A stretch of DNA of 64,000 nt from JAICMB01 sp963802915 (GTDB taxonomy: Bacteria; Acidobacteriota; Terriglobia; Bryobacterales; Bryobacteraceae): the NCBI GenBank assembly GCA_963802915.1, contig CAWDKQ010000007.1, forward strand, positions 620,001 through 684,000. The letters are read 5' to 3'. Position numbers and translations under genes: made by a program. Shown piece after piece: positions 8,153 to 15,893 of this stretch (its first letter is position 1; every line of letters begins with the position of its first letter). The notes beneath the pieces were generated by a model, which did not search any database, had not been told where the DNA came from, and saw nothing but the letters and a program-made list of their open reading frames with translations.

Positions 8153-8931
8153 TCGCCATACGTGTACTACTTCTTCTCGCCGCGGTACAAACGGCGCTCG
8201 CGGCGGAACCGTTGCGCTCCGGCTGCTCCAGCGATGACCAGCAGACCAGCTCCATTGGCCCTGGCGAGCGTTTGCGCATCGACATGGCTCTGGCGGGCGA
8301 CAGCCAAACTTGCTACAAGGTCACCATCTTCCGTCCGGGTGGGAACGTGACCGGTTATGTCCTGGGTGAATCGCTGCCGGCGGTGGCGGATTTTGTACGT
8401 CACCGCGAGAGGGCCTCTCAAGAAGCGGCAAAGGCCGAGGCGCGGGCGGTACCTGTGCCAGCGCCAAAATCCGACAAGGACGGCGAAGCTTTAAAATCCT
8501 CGGACCCGCTGGTCTCCACTCAGTTCGCGGACTTCACCGCGCATGACCTGCGCGGGAAGCAGGTGAGTCTATCAAGCCTGAAAGGTCGAGTCACCGTGGT
8601 CACGTTCTGGTCGCCGGCGAACCAGCGGTCGATGAGCCAACTGGAATCCGTCATGCCGCTCTACAACCAGCTCCACTCCAGCGGCTTGGCCGCGGTCGGC
8701 GTTAGCATGGACCCGCGCCCATACCGCATTTCACAAGCCTTGGACGACGTCACTTTACCTTTCGTACAAGTGACTGATCCGGGCGGTTTGGCCGCTCGCT
8801 ATCAGGTGGATGCCCAGGCCGGGAAAACATTTGTTCTGGACGCCAATCATCGTGTCGTTGCCGCCGGCCCTATGGGACCTGACATCGTCTCAGCCGTTCA
8901 TCAACTGCTTGGAGCTTCAGAAAACCACTAA
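8149..8931 (+). CDS. Secreted TlpA/AhpC-like redoxin lacking CxxC, module 1
   Basis: 260 residues: a signal peptide (1-19), a small beta-rich, possibly SH3-like domain (about 22-80) with cysteines at 26 and 55, a charged Ala/Pro linker (about 85-120), and a thioredoxin-fold domain of the TlpA/AhpC-TSA type (about 124-255). Where redoxins carry WCxxC, this protein reads FWSPANQRS (153-161), so both redox cysteines are absent and thiol exchange is not expected. A paralogue at 11744-12484 has the same architecture and the same loss. Its 4-nt overlap with the TadG-like gene argues that it serves the pilus-like module, perhaps as a binding or folding factor. Confidence 0.75.
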   Translation: MIAIRVLLLLAAVQTALAAEPLRSGCSSDDQQTSSIGPGERLRIDMALAGDSQTCYKVTIFRPGGNVTGYVLGESLPAVADFVRHRERASQEAAKAEARAVPVPAPKSDKDGEALKSSDPLVSTQFADFTAHDLRGKQVSLSSLKGRVTVVTFWSPANQRSMSQLESVMPLYNQLHSSGLAAVGVSMDPRPYRISQALDDVTLPFVQVTDPGGLAARYQVDAQAGKTFVLDANHRVVAAGPMGPDIVSAVHQLLGASENH

Positions 8932-8974
8932 TTAGAACTTACTAAGACCCCAACTAGACAGAAATCTTCCCTGG

Positions 8975-9048
8975 ATAAGGTTTTCACTGCATCCAGCCTA
9001 CGGATGGTTTGCACGATATTACAACGTAAGGCTAGAGCATGAGTGTAT
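8975..9048 (+). promoter_or_regulatory. Leader/start region of pseudopilin module 2
   Basis: Second copy of the conserved leader described for 4877-4949. Block one is 8975-8998 (18 of 24 matches); block two is 9028-9048 (21 of 21), covering the ribosome-binding region AAGGCTAGAG, the ATG at 9039 and the codons for the first residues MSV. The spacing of the first block to the ATG is 64 nt here and 63 nt in module 1, which favours a functional element over chance. Confidence 0.45.
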
Positions 9049-9557
9049 TCATGAAATGCGCTGGTCACAGCGCCAGTACATCCCGACGCTTCCGAACACA
9101 ACGTGGTTCAGCGATGCTCGAAGGTGCGTTGGTCATTCTTCCCTTGATGGCCATTGGCTTCGCACTTCTCGACTATCCTCTCGCAATATTTATTCAAAAC
9201 ACACTGCGCAATGCCGTGCGTGAAGGCGTCCGCTTTGCGATTACGCAGCAAACCGGCGGAAGCGGACAGGACGCGGCTATCGAGAACGCGGTGGAACAAA
9301 ACTCGATGGGGTTCCTGAACGCCTCTTCTATATCGGCAGGAACCGCAACCATTACGGTCCAGTACTACAATCCGACGACTCTTGCCGCGGTCTCGGGTAC
9401 AGGCAGTAATGCACAGGGAAATATTTGTGTGGTGACGGGGACCATCCAGCACGGCTGGATGGTTCCTCTTTGGAAGAGCGCCGGTCTGATGACGTTCTCC
9501 GCCTCGTCCGCCGATGTTATGGAAGCACCTCCCAACGGGGTTCTTCCATCCAGGTGA
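9039..9557 (+). CDS. TadE-like pseudopilin, module 2 (first)
   Basis: 172-residue paralogue of the protein at 4940. It begins MSV, then a basic leader, a prepilin-peptidase-type site at G23 with Glu at +5 (G-SAMLE), a hydrophobic helix to about residue 50, and the conserved NAVREGVRFAIT segment. The extracytoplasmic domain is shorter than in module 1 and nearly cysteine-free. The next gene starts 3 nt after its stop. It is likely a minor pseudopilin of the same kind of surface structure. Divergence from its copy is high outside the N-terminal region, so the duplication is old. Confidence 0.83.
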   Translation: MSVFMKCAGHSASTSRRFRTQRGSAMLEGALVILPLMAIGFALLDYPLAIFIQNTLRNAVREGVRFAITQQTGGSGQDAAIENAVEQNSMGFLNASSISAGTATITVQYYNPTTLAAVSGTGSNAQGNICVVTGTIQHGWMVPLWKSAGLMTFSASSADVMEAPPNGVLPSR

Positions 9558-9560
9558 CAC

Positions 9561-10232
9561 ATGAAACATAGCATTCACTCGCCCGAAAGCGGCAGCACAA
9601 TCGTGGAGTTTGCGATCATGGCGCCCTGCCTGGTCATGCTCTTTTTCGGGAGCACCGGCTTGGGGATCATGATGGGCCGATATAGTCAGGCGGTTCAGGT
9701 GGCGCGTGACGTCGCGCACATGTATTCGGACGGTGTGGACTTCACTCAAGCGGCTAATCAAAGTATTGTGACCCAGCAGTTGGCTTCCGGAGTCGGGATG
9801 ACGAATACCGGCGGCAACGGGGTCGTCATATTGTCGCAAGTCGTCTCGGTATACCAGGCCGATTGCACGGCGGCGGGTGTGAGTCCGTGCACGAATGCCG
9901 GGCTGCCTGTTTTTACGCAGAGAATCGTATTCGGAAACTCAACTCTTCGAACCAGCAGCTATGGTACGCCTGCGGCAGCGATCGTAGACTCGTCCGGTAA
10001 TATCGCGTCCACAGTCTACCTATCGAACAGTAACTCCAGCGTCCGCACGACGGGATTTGAGGCTGCTCTCGACAGCGCGGTCCTGAGAGCGACCGGTTCG
10101 TCGCCTACGCCCCCCGCGCAGGCCGATGGAGATACAGCCTACGTTGTGGAAGTGATGTTTCAGTACCCGGATATCGGATTTCTCGGATGGTCTACGGCCG
10201 GCGGCGCTTACGCGTCCTTCATCTTTCACTGA
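9561..10232 (+). CDS. TadE/TadF-like pseudopilin, module 2 (second)
   Basis: 223 residues. It has a very short leader, then G11 with Glu at +5 (G-STIVE) and a hydrophobic helix to about 36. The following QAVQVARDVAHMYSDG matches the equivalent AIQVSNVAEDAVVLMVRS position of the module 1 protein at 5584, and both continue with a QSIVTQQLASGVGM/QRIIVSAAAGLGM-type segment. A cysteine pair (around QADCTAAGVSPC) is in the distal domain. Gene order and motifs make it the orthologous position of 5584-6324 in the second module. Confidence 0.8.
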   Translation: MKHSIHSPESGSTIVEFAIMAPCLVMLFFGSTGLGIMMGRYSQAVQVARDVAHMYSDGVDFTQAANQSIVTQQLASGVGMTNTGGNGVVILSQVVSVYQADCTAAGVSPCTNAGLPVFTQRIVFGNSTLRTSSYGTPAAAIVDSSGNIASTVYLSNSNSSVRTTGFEAALDSAVLRATGSSPTPPAQADGDTAYVVEVMFQYPDIGFLGWSTAGGAYASFIFH

Positions 10233-10265
10233 TTTGCAATTGCATTCGCTTGGGGAGGGTTACTC

Positions 10266-11735
10266 ATGAAATCTGCTAGGAAACGGAACCAACGCGGGAT
10301 CGCGGTTGCCGTGAGTTGTATCATCCTGGTTCTCGCGATTCCCATGATGGGATTAGCGATCGACGGGACGGTGCTCTATGTGGCTAAGTCGCAGTTACAG
10401 GGCGCCGTCGACGGAGCTGCTTTGGCGGCGGCTAAAGCTCTGGCGCGCGGCACCAGCGATCCTGCCCAGGTCAGCAGCGCTCAAGCCGCAGCCGCGACTT
10501 ACGTAATGCTGAATTACCCATCCAACTTCTTCTTCGCGACGAGCGTCAATTGCAATCAGACCACCAACGTTACGGTCGATGAGACCGTGGCGCACCAACG
10601 CACAATTACCGTGACGGCCAATGTTGTGGTTCCGACGCTATTCATGAAATGGTTTAGCTTGGGCTCGACTACCATCTATGCGAGTGCGCAGACGGTACGG
10701 CGCGACGTAAATATCGCGTTTGTCGTAGACCGCTCAGGCTCTCTTGCAACCACCAATTCCTGCCAACCGCTGATCCAATCGGCGATTAACTTCGTGAATG
10801 AGTTCGCGAATGGGCGAGATGAAATCGCCTTGGTGACATTCGCTAGCAGCACTCACGTGGATTTTGCAATCAATACTAATTTTCAGACAGCGACTCCGAG
10901 TGTGACAACGCTCATCGGTAACATAACTTGCGCCGGTTCCACCAGCAGCGCTCAGGCTCTTTGGCAGGGATACGATCAGCTTGTGGGTCTCAATCAGTCC
11001 GCGGCCTTGAACGTCATTCTGTTTTTCACCGATGGCAAGCCGACCGGCGTCAATGTAAACATGCCGCTGGCCGCGGGTAGTTCTTGTACCAGCGCACATG
11101 CGGGTCCACCCAAGTGGCTAAACGGCGTTTACAACACCTATACGAACCAAAATGAATATTTTGGTGTACTCGCTCCAACGAACAACGGCACCATCACCAA
11201 CGGAGATATTAACCCGACGCCAGACTCAAGCACTGGGGCGGGGTGTGCTTACATGTCCAACTGGTCGAATAATGTCACGGTGACCAGCGATTTTCAGGGT
11301 GTGCCGCAGACCGACATTTTTGGTGACAATCTGAATAATGGCTATCAGTCCGTTACGCTCTCCGGAAATTATATTAGTTTAGCGGATGCGAATAGCGCCG
11401 CGGCAATGACAATTAATGCCCTGGACGACGCCGCCACGAAAATTCGGGCTGGCGGGACAGTGTGTGCTAGTTCGCCCGCGAATGCGCTCTCGGAATGCCA
11501 GGCGATTCTGACTCATGCCGGCAGCTTGAGCGACGTGATCATATACAGCGTCGGATTGGGCAATGCGCCGTACCCGATCAGCACGGTCCTGCTCCAACGA
11601 GTGAGCAATGACCCGGCCAGCCCGATTTACAACTCCAGCGAGCCTGCGGGCGCGTTCTATCTGGCGCCGACATCCGCTGATATTTCCGCTGCGTTCGCCC
11701 TGGTAGCTTCCGAGATTCTGCGCCTGGCGAAGTAA
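10266..11735 (+). CDS. TadG-like protein with vWA domain, module 2
   Basis: 489 residues behind a GGGGAGGG ribosome-binding site. The N-terminal Tad segment (QRGIAVAVSCII helix, then LQGAVDGAALAAAKAL) is followed by a vWA domain with MIDAS D155-S157-S159 and a FTDGKP strand. It ends in the same IDAA/LAS-EILRLAK type of C-terminus as module 1 (EVLRLSQ), showing common ancestry over the full length, but it lacks the ~200-residue Pro/Asn-rich insertion. The stop codon lies in a perfect hairpin shared with the convergent redoxin gene. A role in metal-dependent surface binding is inferred from the MIDAS only. Confidence 0.85.
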   Translation: MKSARKRNQRGIAVAVSCIILVLAIPMMGLAIDGTVLYVAKSQLQGAVDGAALAAAKALARGTSDPAQVSSAQAAAATYVMLNYPSNFFFATSVNCNQTTNVTVDETVAHQRTITVTANVVVPTLFMKWFSLGSTTIYASAQTVRRDVNIAFVVDRSGSLATTNSCQPLIQSAINFVNEFANGRDEIALVTFASSTHVDFAINTNFQTATPSVTTLIGNITCAGSTSSAQALWQGYDQLVGLNQSAALNVILFFTDGKPTGVNVNMPLAAGSSCTSAHAGPPKWLNGVYNTYTNQNEYFGVLAPTNNGTITNGDINPTPDSSTGAGCAYMSNWSNNVTVTSDFQGVPQTDIFGDNLNNGYQSVTLSGNYISLADANSAAAMTINALDDAATKIRAGGTVCASSPANALSECQAILTHAGSLSDVIIYSVGLGNAPYPISTVLLQRVSNDPASPIYNSSEPAGAFYLAPTSADISAAFALVASEILRLAK

Positions 11736-11755
11736 GGAGCAGGTTACTGCTCCTT
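11734..11755. terminator. Bidirectional hairpin between convergent stops
   Basis: A perfect 9-bp inverted repeat (11734-11742 and 11747-11755) with a 4-nt loop spans the stop codon of the TadG-like gene and the stop codon of the opposing redoxin gene. There is no long T-run on either side. Its placement between convergent genes with only 8 nt between them suggests a shared terminator or 3'-end stabiliser. Confidence 0.55.
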
Positions 11756-12484
11756 CATCAACTTCTGCACGGTTGATTCGAGATTCGAACCATGCAACCC
11801 CGAGGCGAGAATCTCGTGCCGTTGGTTCAGAATGTATGTGTAGGGAAGACTCTCGAATGAGATGCCTTCGCGATCTGCCAGTCCGTTCTCGTCGGCAATG
11901 TTGGGAAACTTGGCATTTGCATCTTCGAGCGTGTCTTTAATCTCCGCGGCCTGGCGATCGAGACTGATTCCCACGGCCTGCACGCCCTGACCGGCAAAAT
12001 TGCCGGCTATTCTGGAAACGACCAGAACCTCGCGTTCGGATTCGGGCTTGCTGGGCGACCAGAAGCAGACCAGAATCAGCTTTCCGTTCAGCGTGCTCGA
12101 AGTGAACGTCCGGTTTTTGACGAGATCGAGGCCCGAAAACTCCGGGAATCTACGAAGGCGTGGGGCGGGTTCGGCAGCTGCTACTGTTGCTGCCACCGGC
12201 GCGGGCTTGGGTCTAAGCGCTTCTATCCGCTCGCGCTCGAACTCCACGATCGCAGGCAAGGCCTTGCCGAGAACATATCCGCTAACGTCTTGTCCATCAA
12301 CGCGGGCGTTCACCGCGTAACAGGTTTGCGATTCGCCCGCTAGAGACGAGCGCACTCGAACGGGATCGGTGACGCGCAAAGTCGCCACGACGCGACCTGT
12401 TCCGGAACAATCGTCAAATAAGGGGATCTGGGCTGGCAAGGAGGGGCCTTGCAGAAAGGCCGCGAAGAGAAAATATGGATACAC
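11744..12484 (-). CDS. Secreted TlpA/AhpC-like redoxin lacking CxxC, module 2 (inverted)
   Basis: Paralogue of the redoxin at 8149, on the opposite strand. I place the start at GTG 12484 (AGGA just upstream); the frame stays open to 12553, but that would put 23 polar residues ahead of the signal peptide. From 12484 it has 246 residues: signal peptide (1-19), a beta-rich domain with cysteines at 26 and 55 exactly as in the paralogue, a Pro/Ala linker (about 93-112), and a thioredoxin fold. The CxxC site reads FWSPSKPES (141-149). Conservation of the N-terminal cysteine pair with loss of the catalytic pair in both copies suggests a shared non-redox role. Confidence 0.75.
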   Translation of the reverse strand: MYPYFLFAAFLQGPSLPAQIPLFDDCSGTGRVVATLRVTDPVRVRSSLAGESQTCYAVNARVDGQDVSGYVLGKALPAIVEFERERIEALRPKPAPVAATVAAAEPAPRLRRFPEFSGLDLVKNRTFTSSTLNGKLILVCFWSPSKPESEREVLVVSRIAGNFAGQGVQAVGISLDRQAAEIKDTLEDANAKFPNIADENGLADREGISFESLPYTYILNQRHEILASGLHGSNLESTVQKLMKEQ

Positions 12485-12606
12485 CGATGATCCTAAGGTA
12501 CTTTGGCTTCGGATGCGATCAGGGAAATGCCTTATAGGAGGGCCAAAAAGCACGCCGGGAATGTTATCCTAATGTTTAGCCCCTCCCGGCGTTTGGTAAA
12601 CAAGTC

Positions 12607-14010
12607 TTGAAAATCGGTTTTGTAAGTCTCGGCTGCCCGAAAAACCTTGTCGATAGCGAAGTGATGATGGGTCAACTCGTCGCCCGCGGGCATGAGCTGA
12701 CGCACCAGCCTCAGGACGCCGACGTCATCGTTGTCAATACCTGCAGCTTCATCGATCCCGCCAAGCAGGAGTCGGTCGACACCATCCTCGAGATGGCGGA
12801 GTTTAAGAAGACCGGGAAAGCTCAGAAGCTTATTGTTGCCGGCTGTCTCGTCGAGCGCTATCGCGGCGATATCCGGAAGGACATGCCCGAAGTCGACGCC
12901 ATTGTCGGCACGAACGAGCTCGAAAAGATCGTGTCCGTTTGCGAAGGCGTCGAAGTCGTTTCCAACTCGTTCGAGCCCTATCTTTATCACGATCTGACGC
13001 CGCGCGTGCTCGCCACGCCGCGCCACTTCGCCTACATCAAGATCAACGAGGGATGCGATCATCCTTGTTCGTTTTGCGTCATCCCGCAATATCGCGGCAA
13101 GTTCCGCAGCCGCCGCTTCGAATCGGTGATTGTGGAAGCCACCCGCCTGTTTGCGCAGGGAGTTCGCGAGATCAACCTGATCGGGCAGGATACGACAGCA
13201 TACGGCGACGATCTCGGGATAAAAGACGGCCTGGCGATGCTGATGGCCCGGCTCGCCAAGATTGAAACGGCGCACGAAAAATGGATTCGCTTTCTGTATT
13301 GCTATCCGAACCGTATTACCCAGAAATTGGTGGATACGATTGCGGAACACAAAGCGCTCGTAAAATATATCGACATGCCGCTCCAGCATGCCAGCGGTCC
13401 CGTGTTGAAGCGGATGAAGCGCGGATCGAATGGCGATTTCTTCCTGAAGCTGCTGGAACGGATTCGCGCGACCATTCCGGGCGTGGCGATTCGGACCAGC
13501 ATGATCGTCGGCTTTCCCGGTGAAACAGAGGCGGATTTCGAGACGCTCTGCGAATTCGTGAAGGCCGCCAAATTTGAGCGTCTGGGCGTGTTCTCCTATT
13601 CCGATGAAGACACCAGCGCCAGCTATCTGCTCGACGGCAAAGTGGACGCACGGACCATCTATAACCGCAAGCGCCGGCTCATGTCGATTCAGAGAAGAAT
13701 TTCAGCGGCGCGAAACCAAGAATTGATTGGACGCGAAGTGGATGTCCTCGTCGAAGGACCGTCGGAAGAAATCGACCTGCTCTGGCAGGGGCGCATGTCG
13801 ACGCAGGCGCCGGAAATCGATGGCATTTGTTATATCAACGACCTTGGGGAAGGTGAAGCATCGCCGGGACAGATTCGCCGCATGCGAATCACGGAGGCGC
13901 ACGATTACGACCTCGTCGGTGAGCTGATCGACGAAGCGCCCGCGGAGAAACCCGTGCCGAACCTTTTCCCCATATTGGCCACAGCACGCCATGAAATGTC
14001 CCATTTGTAA
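12607..14010 (+). CDS. rimO: Ribosomal protein S12 methylthiotransferase RimO
   Basis: Radical SAM methylthiotransferase that modifies an Asp of ribosomal protein S12. It opens with the RimO signature GFVSLGCPKNLVDSE. The first 4Fe-4S cluster is bound by C10, C46 and C80 in the UPF0004 domain. The radical SAM cluster is C150-x3-C154-x2-C157 (EGCDHPCSFC). A TRAM domain follows (about 375-440). At 467 residues it exceeds the usual ~440; the extra C-terminal tail (from about 445) ends inside the start of the yacG gene, which overlaps it by 20 nt. Start ATG 12607 is the only sensible one. Confidence 0.96.
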   Translation: MKIGFVSLGCPKNLVDSEVMMGQLVARGHELTHQPQDADVIVVNTCSFIDPAKQESVDTILEMAEFKKTGKAQKLIVAGCLVERYRGDIRKDMPEVDAIVGTNELEKIVSVCEGVEVVSNSFEPYLYHDLTPRVLATPRHFAYIKINEGCDHPCSFCVIPQYRGKFRSRRFESVIVEATRLFAQGVREINLIGQDTTAYGDDLGIKDGLAMLMARLAKIETAHEKWIRFLYCYPNRITQKLVDTIAEHKALVKYIDMPLQHASGPVLKRMKRGSNGDFFLKLLERIRATIPGVAIRTSMIVGFPGETEADFETLCEFVKAAKFERLGVFSYSDEDTSASYLLDGKVDARTIYNRKRRLMSIQRRISAARNQELIGREVDVLVEGPSEEIDLLWQGRMSTQAPEIDGICYINDLGEGEASPGQIRRMRITEAHDYDLVGELIDEAPAEKPVPNLFPILATARHEMSHL

Positions 14011-14146
14011 AAAAGACGTTGCGCCGGACAACGAATTCATGCCCTTTTGTAGTGAACGCTGCAAGCTGATCGACCTGGGCAATTGGGCAATGGAGAAGTA
14101 TGTGATCTCGACGCCGGTGCAGCTCCCCGAAGATGAAGAAGAATAG
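13991..14146 (+). CDS. yacG: YacG-type zinc-binding protein
   Basis: A 51-residue frame beginning inside the 3' end of rimO. It has the complete YacG zinc finger: C-P-I-C at residues 3-6, then F-C-S-E-R-C with Cys at 19 and 23, then the family's KLIDLGNWAMEKY helix and an acidic tail (PEDEEE). YacG inhibits DNA gyrase in E. coli by binding GyrB; in this lineage that role is assumed from family membership. The 20-nt overlap with rimO suggests coupled translation. It is short enough to be missed by length-filtered gene calling. Confidence 0.85.
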   Translation: MKCPICKKDVAPDNEFMPFCSERCKLIDLGNWAMEKYVISTPVQLPEDEEE

Positions 14147-14148
14147 CG

Positions 14149-14370
14149 CGATCTGTTACGGAACCCCGCGCGTCAGCAAGTGGAGATTGCCAATGGAAGC
14201 GACGACCTGCGTTCCGAGCCGTGACCGGGAGGGTCTGTGAAAAAATCGGCTATTTGCCCCTCCCTTACAGTCGGGGTTCCGCAACGCTGCCGCGGATTTT
14301 CACGATCTTACGGAACCGCGCGCGTGAGCAAGCGGAGATCGTCGACGATTATTTCACAGACCCGGGAGGG
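14149..14370. repeat. Intergenic repeat cluster, MITE-like core
   Basis: Between yacG and pgpA lie two direct copies of a ~35-nt unit (14149-14184 and 14303-14336). The segment 14279-14336 matches the reverse complement of 44761-44818 at 53 of 58 positions. The second unit sits inside an inverted repeat: 14231-14248 pairs with 14346-14363 at 17 of 18 positions. Just outside, a 9-bp direct repeat CCGGGAGGG occurs at 14225-14233 and 14362-14370. This gives the layout of a small non-autonomous element (terminal inverted repeats plus a target-duplication-like repeat), or of a REP-type palindrome cluster. No coding potential is seen. Confidence 0.7.
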
Positions 14371-14407
14371 AGCGGTTCCCCGGTCCTCCAGGCGACCCTA
14401 CTAGCGC

Positions 14408-14863
14408 ATGGCCACGGCAATCGCTACATGGTTCGGATGCGGCTACGCCCCTGCCGGTCCGGGCACCGCCGGCTCGCTCGCGGCCGTCCTCATCGCATTT
14501 GCGCTTCATTACTGGCTGCACATCGATCCTTACTGGTTCGCAATTTTGGCGGTTTTACTGCTCGCCCCAGGCATCTGGGCGGCCGACGTTTATGCTCGAA
14601 CGGTTGGCAAGAAAGATCCGGGCGAGGTTGTTGTCGACGAGGTGATCGGCCAATGGATCACGCTCGCGGGAGCGATGACCCTGAACTGGAAAAGCTGGCT
14701 CGCGGCGTTTCTCTTGTTCCGCCTTTTCGATATCTGGAAACCGCCGCCAGTCCGCCAACTCGAAGCCCTTCCCGGCGGTACTGGGATTGTCGCCGACGAC
14801 GTAATGGCGGGCCTCTATGGCGCAGTTGTTATATTCGTAGCAGGGCTTTTGAAACTTTACTGA
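14408..14863 (+). CDS. pgpA: Phosphatidylglycerophosphatase A
   Basis: 151-residue membrane phosphatase that converts phosphatidylglycerophosphate to phosphatidylglycerol. It shows the PgpA family pattern: N-terminal ATWFGCGYAPAGPGTAGSL, then VVVDEVIGQWITL, the FRLFDIWKPPPV segment and a C-terminal GIVADDVMAGLYGA, the acidic motifs that bind the metal. Four hydrophobic segments fit a small inner-membrane enzyme. It starts immediately after the repeat cluster, and the next gene starts 1 nt after its stop, forming a run pgpA / NHL protein / cinA that looks cotranscribed. Confidence 0.93.
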   Translation: MATAIATWFGCGYAPAGPGTAGSLAAVLIAFALHYWLHIDPYWFAILAVLLLAPGIWAADVYARTVGKKDPGEVVVDEVIGQWITLAGAMTLNWKSWLAAFLLFRLFDIWKPPPVRQLEALPGGTGIVADDVMAGLYGAVVIFVAGLLKLY

Positions 14864-14864
14864 C

Positions 14865-15893
14865 ATGGCTGCACGGAAAGATCTAAACGGGAGACCCCAA
14901 ATCGACGCTGTGACTCCTCCGGCTGCCATTCCGGGCGGTGAATTCCAAATTCGAGGGAAAGGCCTGACGCGATCGCTGCATCCGCGTGTAACGATCGGCG
15001 AAGTGTCGGCTCCCATCGTCATCGGCTCCGATTCCTACGTCGTGGTGCGCGTACCTGAAGGCGCTTCCGCGGGCGATCTGGTCATCGAAGCGGGCGATCA
15101 GGCCAGCCGTCCGTACACCTGCGATATCGGAATACAGGTCGCGGACAATCTTTATCCGGTCTCGAACCCGGCGGTCGACAGCTTTGGAAACGTGTACGCG
15201 ACCTTTAGCGGCTCGCGAGGGCAGAAGACGCCTGTCTCTGTCTACAAAATCGATTTGAATTATACGCCGCATCCGTTTGTGACCGATGTCATGAACGCAA
15301 CAGGGCTCGCGCTCGACAACGAAGGCGTGCTCTACGTGTCGAGCCGCTACGACGGCATCGTGTATCAGGTAGCAACCAACGGCAATGCTTCGGTGTATGT
15401 CGAGGGCATGGGGGTCGCCACGGGGCTGGCCTTCGATCAGGACGAAAACCTCTATGTCGGCGATCGCAGCGGCACGATTTTCAAGATCAGCCGCACGCGC
15501 CAGATCTACGTATTCGCTACGTTGGAACCGTCTGTGGCCGCTTATCATCTGGCGTTCGGACGGGACGGCTACCTGTATGTTTCCGGGCCGACGACGTCGA
15601 GCTACGACGCGATCAATCGCATTTCGTCGGCGGGCGAAGTGGAGACGTATTATCGCGGGCTGGGGCGTCCGCAGGGAATCGCGTTCGATGCCGAAGGACG
15701 TTTGTACGCCGCGGCTTCCCTCGGCGGACGGCGCGGTATTATCCGCTTCGACGAGAATCGTAATCCTGAGCTGTTCCTTTCGGGACCAGGCGTGGTCGGC
15801 CTGGCTTTCACACCGTCACGCGCGTTGATGGTTTGCACGAACAACGCTCTATTCCGCGTTGACGTGGGTATTGCCGGCAAACCCCTTCCTTAG
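14865..15893 (+). CDS. IPT/TIG plus NHL-type beta-propeller protein
   Basis: 342 residues without an obvious signal peptide. The N-terminal ~80 residues look like an IPT/TIG immunoglobulin-like fold (ITP-like opening, GGEFQIRGKGL, then VRVPEGASAGDLVIEAG). From about residue 95 to the end there are repeated units of the form GLAFDQDENLYVGDRSGTIFKI and GIAFDAEGRLYAAAS, as in NHL/SMP-30 six-bladed propellers. The ligand is unknown. It is packed between pgpA (1 nt) and cinA (0 nt), so it shares their transcript, though I see no mechanistic link to either. Confidence 0.75.
   Translation: MAARKDLNGRPQIDAVTPPAAIPGGEFQIRGKGLTRSLHPRVTIGEVSAPIVIGSDSYVVVRVPEGASAGDLVIEAGDQASRPYTCDIGIQVADNLYPVSNPAVDSFGNVYATFSGSRGQKTPVSVYKIDLNYTPHPFVTDVMNATGLALDNEGVLYVSSRYDGIVYQVATNGNASVYVEGMGVATGLAFDQDENLYVGDRSGTIFKISRTRQIYVFATLEPSVAAYHLAFGRDGYLYVSGPTTSSYDAINRISSAGEVETYYRGLGRPQGIAFDAEGRLYAAASLGGRRGIIRFDENRNPELFLSGPGVVGLAFTPSRALMVCTNNALFRVDVGIAGKPLP

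Noticed and set aside
4940..12484. Complete Tad/Flp pilus locus
   Set aside because: No Flp pilin, TadA ATPase, TadB/C platform, RcpA secretin or TadV peptidase gene is present; only TadE/F/G-like genes are.
14221..14886. Open frame across the repeat cluster and pgpA in another frame
   Set aside because: The pgpA frame has clear family motifs; this frame reads through repeats and is compositionally random.
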